A stretch of 64,000 nt of DNA from Tricholomella constricta (Eukaryota; Basidiomycota; Agaricomycetes; Agaricales; Lyophyllaceae): assembly GCA_013368375.1 (NCBI GenBank), contig JAACJP010000008.1, positions 1,116,001-1,180,000 of the forward strand, given 5' to 3'. A program made the position numbers and the translations under genes. The notes beneath the pieces were generated by a model. It did no database searches, had not been told where the DNA came from, and saw only the letters and a program-made list of their open reading frames with translations. Of this stretch, positions 1 to 11,777 are shown one piece after another (the stretch's first letter is position 1; every line of letters starts with the position of its first letter).

Positions 1-1195
1 TATTGACATCAGAGCGCTAGACCCATTGCTCATCCACTAATCGACCCGCGAACGACACCGATATGCCTTATCACGAAAGACCCGCAGCGAGAATACAAGG
101 ATCTGCTCGAGACGCACAAAATCAAGTTTATCTCGAGAGTCGTGGGCATTGAGAAGCTGAAGGGAAAATTCAAGCCGTTCGAGGCCCGGCGCATGCTTTT
201 GAAGGAAAATGGGCTTTTCCTGGCGGACGAACGAATAGTGCCTTTGCTGCCCAAGTTGCTCGGCGTCAAATGGTTCGAGGCAAAAAAGTGCGTCCTCCAA
301 GTCGTTAGGATATCGTCTTTCGATGTTCACAATTCTTAGGCAACCTATTCCGGTGTGCTTAAAACGCAAGGATCTCAAGGGCGAACTTGAGCGCGCGGTA
401 TCTTCGACATACATGAATCAAAACCGAGGGACTTGCACGTACGTCTGCGACTACCCAATTATTCATGATCGTATCTTTAAACCTTTCACCAGGTCTGTCA
501 AAATCGCCACCCTTTCCCAGAGCCCGACACAAATTCTCGCAAACCTGAAACTCGCCCTCCCTGCAATCGCGAAACAAATTTCCGGCGGCTGGGAGAATGT
601 ACAGGCCCTGCATATCAAAACAAACTCTAGCATCAGCCTGCCGATATGGAGCTGCAACCTCACCGAGGCTGAGGGTTCAACACCTCTGCCGACCGAGGAA
701 CCCCTGCCGCAGACGACAGAGGCTGTTGAGCCAGTCGCGGCTGCCGACGAGTCACCCTCGAAAGGCAAGAAGAGGAAAAGATCGGAGAAAGTGGTGGAGC
801 CTCCTGCTTCTGTTGAAGAAACAATCGTTAAGTCACCGTCGCAGGATGAACCCAAACAAAAGCGCAGTGGTGCGCCTGAGGAGAAGAAGAGGAAAAGATC
901 GGAGAAAGTGGTGGAGCCTCCTGCTCCTGTTGAAGAAACAATCATCAAGACATTGTCGAAGGATGAACTCAAACAAAAGGGCAGTGGTGCGCCTGGGGAG
1001 AAGAAGAGGAAAAAATCGGAGAAAGTGGTGGAGCCTCCTGCTCCTGTTGAAGAAACAATCGTCAAGCCATTGTCGCAGGATGAACTCAAACAAAAGCGCA
1101 GTGGCGCGCCTGGGGAGAAGAAAAAGAGTAAAGTCAAATCGGTTGGGGGTAAGAGCGCCAAGGGCCGTGTTCTGGGTAAGAAGCTTGCTCAGTAA
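1..1195 (+). CDS. Ribosomal L1-domain protein, Utp30/Cic1 type (5' truncated)
   Basis: Only the 3' part is in the window. Bases 1-12 read as the end of an intron (tcag acceptor), followed by exons 13-287, 340-438 and 493-1195, with introns of 52 and 54 nt. The protein has the L1-fold core: a PLIDPRTTPICLITKDPQRE segment, then KFKPFEARRMLLKENGLFLA and QPIPVCLKRKDLKGELERA, then a TSVKIATLSQSP stretch that comes together only after removal of intron 439-492. This matches the Ribosomal_L1 domain proteins of the nucleolar pre-60S/SSU machinery (Utp30, Cic1, human RSL1D1), which bind pre-rRNA. The last roughly 150 residues are a lysine-rich tail of three imperfect tandem repeats of about 41 residues (near 763-1116), each with a KKRKRSEKVVEPP core. 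That composition fits a nucleolar localisation or RNA-binding tail. Family assignment is strong. The choice between Utp30 and Cic1 is open. Confidence 0.85.
763..1116 (+). repeat. Three tandem ~41-residue coding repeats
   Basis: The motif gagaagaagaggaaaaga...gtggtggagcctcctgct recurs at about 763, 886 and 1009 with a period near 120-126 nt inside the L1-domain gene tail. Copies two and three are the most alike, which suggests recent unequal exchange. Confidence 0.85.
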
Positions 1196-1475
1196 TAAAA
1201 GTAGATATCACCTCCATACCTCGTTTTCGGTGGTACCGATACAATGCTTTGACTATGTCAATGTACACTTGCATTTTGCTTGACACAGTTTGTCATATAC
1301 GACCTTTATGAAATGCCCGATTTGATGTCCTCTTCACCGGCAAGTAAGCTAACCGGTCTTTCGACACCACACGATAAATAAAGGTCGGGTTTGGTGTCCC
1401 CAGTCTGACTGCACTCCCAAACTCGTCTCTGGAATACTTAGCGCTTTAAATTCCTTTAAACTTACTGCCTATCTT

Positions 1476-2757
1476 ATGGCCCACAGCACTGTGTCAACCA
1501 AATTATATGTCCCACAGCCCGCAGAGCCAAACTGCTCCATCGTGGGCGTTTTGGAGCAGCTATCGCCTTCCAGTCCTACGAAGGGAAGGAAGCTGGCTCT
1601 GGTAGGTTTCTGTGATGCGCCATCCGATGCTTGTTGTCAGGTACAATTGATCTTTGCTTTTTCGGACTCCCACAGATTCTGCATGGTACAATGGGGTGGG
1701 TGATTCTCCGTATCTCCGATACCAGGAGCGCTCAGTGCATCCAAAGAGAGCGGTAACATCATCTTCTGTACTCTAGGCACAAAGATTATTTGTTTCAGAA
1801 ACGCCTTGCGTTGCGACTGCCCCTCGATTCTTTCCGCTTCGATTTTCGGTGTGTGGCCGTTAAGAATCTCCGTTGGAGCTGTGCGTAATGCTGTAATTTT
1901 ATCCTGGAATAGTGGAAACCACGAGACCCCGGGTACGTGGCGTCAGGGCGCGCTTGAGGACGACATGGTGGACCTCTCCGTCGTCGTGGAATATCTCAAA
2001 GCCACGTACGGATATGTGATAGACTTGGTCGTAGGTCACTCTCGCGGTTCGCTTATTGCGATGCGCTGGCTGTGCACAACCGAGGATGGCAGGAACGTTT
2101 CTGGATTCGTGAATGCTTCCGGTCGGTACAGAATGCGCGTGAGTGCTTTTCGGACTAAGACTTCTATTTTATTTGATTTCGATTTGCATTGCACTTTTTT
2201 GTTGTTGTTAGAAAATACTGGGTACCAAAATTGTTCTTTGTCATTGAATTACTGCTTACTCCTTTCCTTTGAAAATTAGAGTCACCTGCCGCAAAAGTGT
2301 GGAAAGAAAGCTTTGATGAACATGGCTATCATGAATGGACAGTTTCCGTCGCCAGGAAACAAGTCACCGTCAAGATCTTTCCAGAGGATCTTGAGCAGTT
2401 TACGAAGTGGGATACGACAATCGTATGGGATCGATTTCCCTCGACTGTAGATGCCCTAACAATACACGGTCTGGCGGACAAGACTGTTCCGCCGTAAGTC
2501 GATATCCCCCACTGCTTTTTATATCACAGTCTTGATAATTCCTGGCCAGCTACGATGCCATGATTTATACCCGAGCCCTCAGCAACAGGTCACCAGGGAC
2601 CCATACGCTGAACTTTATGGAAGACGCGGACCATAATTTTACTGGCCGCCAAGACGAAGTCGTTGGCGCAATTCTTGACTGGTGGGCTGCACGGGAACAA
2701 GGGAAACTTCAGACGGGCATTTGGGTCGAGCGTGAGGGCCTTAGAGGCAAGCTTTGA
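1476..2757 (+). CDS. Alpha/beta hydrolase (serine esterase-like), 287 aa
   Basis: Exons 1476-1601, 1676-1695 (20 nt), 1777-1848, 1913-2138, 2282-2493 and 2550-2757 sum to 864 nt. The joined protein has the alpha/beta-hydrolase landmarks in order: ILHGTMGHK (HG oxyanion-hole turn), FDFRGNHET, the nucleophile elbow VVGHSRGS (GHSRG), the acid-bearing GLADKTVPP, and the catalytic histidine in DADHNFTG near the C-terminus. There is no signal peptide, so it is probably cytosolic. Similar fungal proteins are annotated as ectomycorrhiza-regulated or generic serine esterases; the substrate is unknown. The acceptor of intron 2139-2281 was placed at 2281 rather than 2279 to keep the reading frame. The ATG at 1476 is the first in frame after a stretch without coding signal. 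Confidence 0.82.
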
Positions 2758-5700
2758 TTGGTGTGTTGCCAAAGTAATCGATTGAATGCAAAGGCAAGTC
2801 ACCGGATGCTGGTCGTGAGATTTATTGCGCTAGATCTATTACTCTAGTGTACGCGCATCTCCGTATTTTGGAGGTGCATATGTTTTTTTCCTTGTGTGCC
2901 GCACATCATTCTAACACCTTTTAGGCCGCCTCGGGCTTTCGAGTTAAATCATATTGACCCGCTTCGCACACCTGCGCCCGTTATCTCCGAATCAAGGCTG
3001 TCGAGTAAAACGTTGGAATGGGGGAAGTGGCATTGATATCAACCACTCCTTACTACCAATGATACCTCCGCGGCCGTTGCCCCATTCATACGCCAACAAT
3101 TATCTGGGTGGCCCAGAAACTTTACAAAGATATTATTGAATTCATTCTCGGCAGGTCAAACCCCGCTTCATTTTCAGACCTTGAAGAGACTGGAGCCACC
3201 GGTTTAACGTTCCCGATATAATTGAGATTGGCGGTGCGGAATATTTGACTACGTATGTAAATTATTAAGACTATTGGTAACGAAGTACAACTAGATGACG
3301 AAAGTAAAGTAGAGTCCAGGAATATAAAGAAGTAGGAGAGCGATGATTGTGATTATTGCTACAGCTGTTTGTCTTTGAGTAGCTTCCGTCCGTTTCGGCG
3401 ATCTGCATGGCTTCTAAAGTCCAATTTAGAACTCTTTCCCCATATCGCCAGATATTAAATTTGCCGCTGTGTGCTCATTCTCCAGAGCAATGGGCAAGCG
3501 CAATAAGGATAAGGATGATTCGCGTGATGTGCGTATGGACGCGCCGACGCGGCGCCGTGATATGATGCACACACGTTTGGTGATGATGTCGATGAGAAGG
3601 GGTATAGGGTGTGTGATGTGGTGCTGCGACGGTTCAAAAGAATACCGCGCCAGTCGAAGAGGCTCCCCCGCTGACTGAAGTTTGCCCTCCCGAGCCTGAC
3701 TTCACGTTCCCGGAGTTAGATTGGCCGCTCATGGTAGATTAGGATGAGAGGGCGAGAGTGTAGGAGAACAAATGAGAATTTGGAGAGGACCTGGGGAGTC
3801 TTTGAGGAGTGGAGTGGGCTGGAGAAGAACCCGAAAGATTATAGCGAGTCATCGCGTTTCTCGTAGTTGCCTTTATAGAAAACACTCAAGGCACTTTCCG
3901 CAGTTGGTGTGAAGGATGGGGTGACCATCATTGACTCGAATAGGGAATGCCTGACGGTACCGTTACAGGCGCAAGCTGTCTCCCACGAAGCGCCGGACTG
4001 TCGACGGGTGAGAATACGAAATGAATCTGATGATGATTGCGGCAACGACCTCATCGCCCAAACACTTAAGGGGAGATCAGAGTAGTTTCAAAACATGGAG
4101 TAAACAAAAATGGTAATCCTAGCAGAACATCTCGTCAGTGTTCCTAACAATCCGTTGGTTATCTCAGCTGGCCAGAGCAATCAGGCACATTGAAACCCGA
4201 CTCGAGCTCGCGCACAGCCGAATTCCCCAACGCGAGCCTATGACCGCTGGACACGGCATGACTCGACTCGAAATCAAGACGTTTTATTCCACACCCTCCT
4301 GAGCGCTTCGATAGCGGAATCGGCCCACCAATCCTTCCGTTTCACAGTCATACAAAGGAACCTGTTCGGATCTAGTCTGGTGCCGGTGGAGGTTTGCTAC
4401 ATGTTCGAAACTCTCCAGTGCGTCCACTTGAAGTCCCACGGTTACTTGCCAGATCGAGATCACCTTCAGTGACCGACGCAACCCATTCCTCTTAGTCGAG
4501 GCTACACAGAATAATTCACGAAGCTGTGTTTTATCCACACTGGATACTCCTTCAATCCGCACCGCCACACCGACGCCCATGTTCATGGCTCACCTCTCTG
4601 GGAAATTGTACAACATAGAATGGAACCCTCTTCTTTGACTGCCGGCCCACCTCTGCCGGGGTTCTATATCGATGGCCAGTGCATCGCATGACCACGGACA
4701 TGCTCTAGCACTCAAGTGCGGCATCGTCGGCATATGAGCCGCGATGCTTGTTGCGGTTTAGAAGCTGACCGGTAACATATCGCAGATTAGCTGAGCTTCT
4801 TCGATGGTATCATAGAAGAGAAGGAAGACGGGCAACCTCTCGCTTTGAAATCCTCCTCCATAAACTGTCAGAGCAATTGGTCATGACGTTCAACCCATTG
4901 CTCAGTCGCTGTCAGGCCTGCATGTCCTAGCTGTCAGTGTCACCATTTGCCAGCACGAACGTCAGCCCAGACAAGCCCTGCTCGAATGTATTCCCTCAAT
5001 AGTCCCGGTGTTGCAGGGGAGGACTCACAAGATTATCCTTTGCATTTGATTCTGCCATGATTTACTTCAGTGAAGCCTAGGACGCCTGCTTGAAAGCTCA
5101 ACTCTATTCTCTAGAAACATGATCCTTGGTGCCGGAGTCTTCCGGTCTTGCGATGTGCTCGGCTTCCAGGCTTTACGGACGTATACTGGAGGTTCATATC
5201 CTAATCTCCACAGACCCTGACGAAGTATTCGAGGTACCAGATAGAAAACGTCCACTCTTGTCGTCTTGAGTTTAGTGCCCTACGCTGATGCGGTCTAGAC
5301 GTATGTCCAAGGTCCACGTTGCATCCGCTGTTGAAGGACTACGTGTAATGAATTCTCATGCTCTCACGAAATCGATGGGTCTTCACAGCAGCAGTTGAGT
5401 TAAAGATGGATCTGGTCTGGCTTGCAAATCACGACTTGCGCTCCAAAATATCGTGTGGCTTGGCAGTCTTCAAGCTCTAGTCCTTTGTTGTTCTGATCAG
5501 CGCTGATCGTGACTGTACTCGCACCAGTTCAAGTGGGTTCGTGCCAATGAAGGGCTGTCGGTACATAATGTCACCTGTAATCCTTTCTTCCGCCTATGGA
5601 AGATAAGACCCATGGGCTAATTTGGGAAGACCGGCCATTGGCTGCCCGGGCGACTTCCCCTGACAGTGGTGCGGAAGGGATCAGAGCGGGGCAGACGAGA

Positions 5701-6845
5701 GACATCCTGACATGAGGGACAAGAGATGCCTTCAAAGGGGGCATCCGTCATACGAGGGGCGTTGGGGATTCAGGCCCTCGACGTCTACTCACGAGCTGTT
5801 GAGAGCCCGAGCATCGACAGTAAATTGGTATCTAGCCATGCATCTCGCGAACCGGGACCTTTGCTGAGCCCTCGGATCGCTGAAGGATAGCGATGGTTGC
5901 GAGGCGGAAATGAGGCTGCAGATAGTGATATCGTTGGCAGGAAAAGTCGACATGGCCTCGCATGCCCTCGGGCCTCCGAGTATGCTGTACGTCCAAGCCC
6001 AAGACTTACCTGAACGCGGGCAGTCAAGCGAAAGTCCGATATATTGATCAGGAGAGTTGAAAGACAAGGACAGATGATGATAACCGAAATCTGGGTGAAG
6101 CCGAAACACTCCATGCTGGATCCTCGGCTTCAAGGAAAGCGCTGTCACGGAAAATCGAGTCACATCAACAACGACTCGGAGTGTGAGCGATGGCCAAAAC
6201 CAGTCAGTCTGGGAGATGATCATCGCAGAAACTGAATAGTCACCCATCGCGCTTTAGGTACAACTTGAAGTTGCTTGGCAGACATCTCTATTGCCAGTGG
6301 CAAGAGGGTCAGGGCAAAGTCAGGGTGGTTAATTGTCAGGCTAAGGTAGGCGATGCCTTTCAATCACTCCGTCGAATTAAAGGGAATGCCGCCGGGAGGC
6401 TATTCCCATGTCAAAGAGAGGAGTGCCTGTGAGTAAGTATCTCTCAGCTCTGTGTGCCGATGCTCGCTTCATCAGCTTTGTGGCGTTCGTAACAATCACA
6501 AACACTCTTCCTGGTGCAGCCCAGGCAGATCCGATCGTTATAGTCTTAAAGCAGGAGAACGCATTGCTGAGGCAGATCGACAAGAGAAGTCATTGAACAA
6601 TCAGTCGCTGGTTCGGTGTTAGAATAAACAATTCTTTGTTGTTTCAACCGTCACTTGAATTCAGATGTCATCTTGAAAGTCGGCTACTCGGCCTTCAACG
6701 TACCTAATCAGGTACCCGAAAGCGTCAAAAAGGTCTTTGAGCGCATTCATGAGTTTCGCGCGTTGTAGGCGGTGTCGATCACTGTGAGCGCGCGGGATTG
6801 TAATGCAGAGGAATAGTTGACATTGACCGAAGCCAACAGTACCGA
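2758..6845. other. 4.1-kb stretch with no supported gene
   Basis: Short open frames occur on both strands (for example about 100 codons at 4284-4586 and about 150 codons at 5789-6247, both minus), but none has recognisable motifs, a plausible chain of introns, or a neighbouring frame that extends it. I see no terminal repeats, LTRs or tRNA signatures. It may hold 3' UTRs, lineage-specific genes or old transposon debris. Confidence 0.5.
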
Positions 6846-8311
6846 TTAAACAACCTCCACAATGATTTTCCCGCTGTCCACAAAAAGAAAAATTAGACAG
6901 GCGTCTTAGAAGGTCGCAGAACGTAACTCAAAAAAAAATGCTCACCAATTCGCATTGGCTTGCATTTCATGATGGGCGTCCTGAATTTCGGTCCATGGAT
7001 AAACCTGCTGGACCAAGGAAATGTCAATGACCGGCGCTACACGGAGGTGAAAAGAGGTTCTGAATTATTTGCCTTGTGGATGTACAACCTGATAGGCCCT
7101 GTTCCTTGTGAACCCGTTATGTGTGTAAGGACCTCACGCCCGAATCTTTCACACGAGAAGAGAATTATGAAAGAACGTGGGCGAAGATAGCAGAGGCATA
7201 CCGCGTGATCAGGTCAGCCTGATATGGAACAGAGCGGGAGCGAAGAGTAGAGCCTTGGATGCGAAGTCGTTTATACAGAATCGGTTTGAGATCAACGTCA
7301 ACCTCCGAGCCTGCGCGACGTTGAGTAGTTGAAGCTCATGAAACCTTACAACTCTTACCGCTGAGCAGTGCTAGCATTGTCATGTGGCCATCAATAGCTA
7401 AGGATTCAATGTTTCGTTTCCAGTGGCTCTTGCCCACAAAGTCCACGACGACATCCGCGCCCTTGTTATCAGTCGCTTTCTTAACGATGGTAGAAAAGTC
7501 TTCGGTTTTGTAGTTCGCAACATGCGTGGCTCCATTGGGCAACCCTAAGAGCCAATCGAGTTTCTCCTGCGTCGAAGCAGTTGCAGTTACGGTTCGTCTG
7601 AATTACCAGGTTAGTTTTCGAAGCAGATAATAGTGAAGCACCCACGCCTCATAGAAGCGAGCAAGTTGGATGGCAGCTACGCCAACGCCCGAGGCGCCAG
7701 CGTGGACAAGAACGTCAGCATCCTGCTTCAATTCTGCACACAGGATGAGCGCTTGGAATGCTGTGTGATATCTGTAGATTCGTGCGTCTGTGGTCAAGTG
7801 AATTATGACTGACCAGTGAGAAAATTCTCAGGGATGCTTGCTGCTTCGACCCAAGACAGATGGTCTGGCTTGCGCATGATATGAGACACCGGAAGGACAA
7901 TGTATTCCGCATATGCCCCCTGAAATCATGGAGGAAGCGGAGCTGTCAGAGAGGATTGATTGAGCGGAGGTAGCGGTGCACTAACACCACCAGCTAGTCC
8001 TAGCACTTCGTCATCGACTTGCCACCCTGAAACATACGCACCAATGGCGGATATGTGACCGGAGAACTCGACGCCTAGAATAGATGACGATCCTGCAGGG
8101 GGTGGATAAAATCCTTCGCGTTGCGATATATCCATGCGATTTAGGCCGAACGCCTTGATCTGTTCGCAGCGTCAGATTTCTGGGCCGAGAAGTGGCGAAC
8201 AGGGCTTGCCTTTACGAGAACCTCTCCCGAACGAGGTGTCGGTGTAGGCGCTTCGCCGAGATACAGATTCTCGATGGGGCCCTTTCCATCTTTGATGAGG
8301 ATGGCGCGCAT
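6846..8311 (-). CDS. NAD(P)H:quinone oxidoreductase, PIG3/zeta-crystallin-type MDR, 334 aa
   Basis: Nine exons on the minus strand: 8311-8210, 8159-7986, 7919-7814, 7760-7646, 7597-7359, 7310-7202, 7145-7073, 7004-6946 and 6873-6846 (1005 nt). The protein opens MRAILIKDGKGP and carries IKAFGLNRMDI, the QOR-type GVEFSG turn, ENFLTAFQAL, HAGASGVGVAAIQLA (the AxGxxG nucleotide-binding loop), VVDFVG, LRIQGSTLRSRS and a C-terminal GKIIVEVV. Zinc ligands of classical alcohol dehydrogenases are absent. This family reduces quinones with NADPH in the cytosol. Two introns appear to use GC donors (see findings): 7005-7072 is needed to join YIHK to VYPWTEIQ, and 8160-8209 gives EVLVK-IKAFGLNR. A GT donor six bases upstream in the latter is a possible alternative. 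Confidence 0.9.
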
Positions 8312-9622
8312 CGCAATATGTTTGAGCGTAACGAGTGGTCTAGTGAGTAAGCGCAGGACTGCACACCAGTTCGTCATTTCGCCATTCGGTCACATGTCGT
8401 GAGCGGAATCAAACTGACCCATAGCCGGAAGCTAAAATATCGTATTCGGATCAATCAAACCGCAGGTAAACATAGGTAGATTCTGCTGGATATGTGGATA
8501 AAGGTGCGCACATACGTATTACAGATGAGACGGTATGGATTTAGCCCAGCAGAGAACAAGGCAACCGAATCAATCATCGTGCAACGGCATGTTGTGTCTA
8601 AAACGGTGTTTCTCAAAGTTGCAGCTTGCAGGTGGCTCATCCTGTCTGTCATCAAGAGGCCCAATTTTGGCAGTCTCAAGTGATCTACGATGCCATGGGG
8701 TTCCTATAACATGATGTGAGAAGAAAATCATTAAGCAACATAAAAAGACGGGCTCAAAGCTAAAGTTGTTATCCAGCCGAGTACAGGCTCGCCGAGGATA
8801 TTGCCTAGCTTGAGAGGCGTATGTCATCCTCTGGGCTGCGTGGTAAGTGGCAAACGACGGATAGGGTCTGATCGTAAATTCGGGTTAAGTTGAGGGTGCC
8901 TCAGCACACTACCGGTGAGCCGCTGATGCCGTATCTTATCTCCTAAGTACTCGCAAGGCCATTGGATCCTGGCTTTGACACGACACTGATGATATGGGGT
9001 GCGGTACACGATGTAAAACATGTCGCCACACACGCTTGTCGTCTCCAGTGGTAATCCATATTTGGAACTGCGGCCATGGACGGTGAAAGCTGTGAAATCA
9101 CTGATTTGAGACGATGGATCACCAGCGCTCTGAAAGGCCTTCTAAAAATATAAGAATTTGAAGCAATTGACAAAACATTGACTATGCTGTGACACACCTT
9201 TTGCACGCCCATCCTATTCCTTCGGTGGTGACAAATGGAGTTGGGTAACTCATTGGGAGATACGAAATGAAAATTCCGGGGGCGGTGCGTGCAACTGATG
9301 GATATCATCCGGATTATGGATTATGACCTCGGGGTAGGCGGCGGTGCCGCATAATTTACCCAGCGCTCATTGGGCGTTTGCAGTTGAAGTAAGAAACATA
9401 ATGAATAGCCAGCATTGCATTGGGCGAAAGTGAACGATCCGCGTGATCAAATCTCGTGATGTATATATTATTCCCACGCGATTTCCCATAAATTTTTCTC
9501 CTCCAACGACCTCCCCTGGCCACGAGCTTTGCCTTGATGGAACAGTGCCGCGTATAGGACGCGCCATTCGTCGGATATTATGGTGAGTGCTCTTCCTTGT
9601 TCTCTCTTCAGGATGAATATCC
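8312..9622. other. Upstream region of the oxidoreductase, no gene seen
   Basis: No frame shows family motifs or consistent splice structure. Probably the promoter of the minus-strand oxidoreductase plus unassigned sequence. Confidence 0.45.
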
Positions 9623-9702
9623 GCTATGGTCCGTGTTTCCAAGAAGCGACTAGACACCGCTGCTAAAGCATGCCGACAAATCTTTTTACCTAGCCTTCTG
9701 AC
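9623..9702 (+). repeat. Direct repeat, copy 1 (about 80 bp)
   Basis: Begins gctatggtccgtgtttccaa and matches 9895-9974. The first 35 bases or so are nearly perfect; the rest is diverged but alignable (cgctgct, tgccgac, ttacctagc, ctctgaa blocks). Confidence 0.8.
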
Positions 9703-9894
9703 CCCCATCTTTTTGCATCATCCCCTGCGACAAGCTCCTGATGATGTCTCTTCCCCCAGATCACGATGGTTCATGATCTCCAAGGACTTCGCGGGGACAC
9801 TGCCGTTCGTCATCGTCGTCTCGCAACCAGGTGAGCCCGTGTTTCACGGTCTTTTTCCCCCCTCTCCTACACCCTTGCCTTTATGATGATCCAT

Positions 9895-9974
9895 GCTATG
9901 GTCCGTGTTTCCAAGAAGCGACTAGACATCGCTGCTCAACTATGCCGACTCCTTATTTACCTAGCTCTCTGAAC
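9895..9974 (+). repeat. Direct repeat, copy 2 (about 80 bp)
   Basis: Second copy of the 9623-9702 repeat, 272 bp downstream and in the same orientation. The bases just upstream are also loosely similar (atgaatatcc versus atgatccat), so the duplicated unit may be longer. Confidence 0.8.
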
Positions 9975-10761
9975 TTTCTACTTTTTTCTTTTCCCTTTCC
10001 ACAACGGCGCTGACTCTGCAATTCTTTTAACGGGTAATACAGTCATACAGGTGAAGAAATTTTCTCTCCTTTTTGATATTGTGTTGTTTCTTTCGCCTGG
10101 ATATTATCTTGAAATGAAAATCTGCATGGATTCGTTCTGATCATTGTGTGGCGAGTTCATGGTCATTGTAATGCTCCCCCCGCGATCCCTGTAGTCCTAC
10201 ACAGGCAGTACATGTGCAATGACTCGCTTCACTAGAGTTTGTTCAACTCAAGCGCGGGGTAATCATCGACGCTACATTTAATTTTAGTATTTCCTGCCAT
10301 CAAGGTCGTGCACACGAACGCCCGGAGACTCGGAAAAGCCGCGCAGGTTACTTCCGTGGAGAGTTTGTTCGGGGGGCGCGTAGAATGTCTTCGGATTCTA
10401 AATTATGTGCATATTCAGAAAATTCGTTCCTGTTTGTTGTTGCGATGTCTGATCACATTTCCATCGCGGTTGACCTACGCCGTGTGCTTCGCATAAGCCA
10501 GATGTCGCCTCAGGTCGTCTCATTCACAAAGTTGAGAGACTATCCAGCGCTTCAACCAATCTGCAATCAGCAAAAGCAATAAGGACTATTCTAAGTAAGC
10601 GGGTAAGTTTGGAATCGAGCACAATCCCTCTCCTTTTGGAAATTTAGACAAGTGATCGAGTTTTCGATTGTGCAAGAAGTGAACCTCCAAGATTGACTGA
10701 TCTAACGCGACACTAAGATGCTTGTAAAGAGCAGGACAAAGACTCGGAATTGTATTCACAT
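9975..10761. other. Intergenic sequence, no gene seen
   Basis: No supported coding region. It lies downstream of the minus-strand secreted-protein gene and should contain its 3' UTR. Confidence 0.4.
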
Positions 10762-11777
10762 CTATCCCTGCACGTCCTTGAGTTGCGCCTACATCGTATC
10801 CCAATGAGCATGCAGGCGACTGAGGTCAGATGAAACGTACCAAAAGCGTGCTGGAGGCAGCAGGGCAGCCAACACCCGGCCCGTTGAGATTCTGGAGCGT
10901 AATCAACGAGGCGTTGATGCGCGAAGCCTTGGACGCATTTGAACCGTCAGTGGGGAACGACACCGCTACAGAGGGATTGTTGACTGCCTTCCCCGCGGCA
11001 ACGTTAGCGTTCAAAGCCTGCAAGCGATGGATGTCATTGAACAGGATGCAGGGGAGGGTAGGGTAAGATGTACCTTGATAAAGGTTTCGCGGTCAGGCGG
11101 GCAGGAGCAAGGGATCTTGACAACCTGGCCGGCGGCGTTGGTGATTCCGTCGCAGTCGCCGGTGCCGGTGGGGTTCAGGCCAGAGGGGTGACCGATTTCA
11201 GGAATAAGCGCAGGGTCGATACCTCCAGCAGCTGGAACAGGGGCAGGGGCAGGTGCGGGTGCGGGTTCAGGTGCAGGTGCAGGTGCGGGTGCGGGCGGTG
11301 CATTGCCATCCTGGATGGCTTTCTGCTGCGCGAGAAAGGTCGTGGAGGCAGCTGGGCAGCCCACTCCGGGTCCCTTAGTGTTCTGCAGTGTCACGAGAAC
11401 GGCTTGCATGCGCGCGAGCTGGGAATCCTTGGACCCGTCGGTAGGGAACGAGACCTTGATCGACGGGTTGTTCACAGCGAAGCCCGCGTTCACGTTCGCG
11501 TTCAAGGACTAGAAAGAGGTGTCAAATTCAGATGTACGAAGACCTTTGCAGTGCTCACTTGTAAGAATTCATTTCTTTCCGGAGGACATGCGCACGGAAT
11601 TTTGACAACTTGCCCAGCAGCGTTTGTGATACCATCACAATCACCAGTTCCGGTGGGGTTCAGACCAGAAGGGTGCCCGAACTCTGGAACGAGAGCGGGA
11701 TTGACATCACGTTTGAACGGTGCAGCGGACACGAGCAAGGCGGCAGCGATAGGAATGATAGAAAGAGCAAACTTCAT
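10762..11777 (-). CDS. Secreted protein with two copies of a cysteine-containing domain, 285 aa
   Basis: Exons 11777-11559, 11508-11074, 11017-10841 and 10788-10762 (858 nt). It starts with a signal peptide (MKFALSIIPIAAALLVSAAP) and a KR dibasic site suited to Kex2 processing. Two homologous domains of about 100 residues follow, each running from PEFGHPSGLNPTGTGDCDGI or its equivalent through CPP(D/E)R, LNANV, NNPS and SFPTDGS to GPGVGCPAAS. A Pro-Ala linker (near residues 125-145) joins them. The short last exon, AQLKDVQG, matches AQQKAIQDG at the end of the first domain, which supports the splice choice. Each domain is interrupted by an intron at the same point, before (S/A)LNANV. Uncharacterised proteins of this type occur in other basidiomycetes; the function is unknown. 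Likely extracellular or wall-associated. Confidence 0.85.

Noticed and set aside
5789..6247. 152-codon minus-strand open frame
   Set aside because: No recognisable domain and no supporting splice pattern; similar-length frames arise by chance in this composition.
7761..7813. Apparent frameshift in the quinone oxidoreductase at the ENFLT junction
   Set aside because: Choosing the acceptor cacacag at 7761 instead of ctacag restores ENFLTAFQAL in frame, so no lesion is needed.
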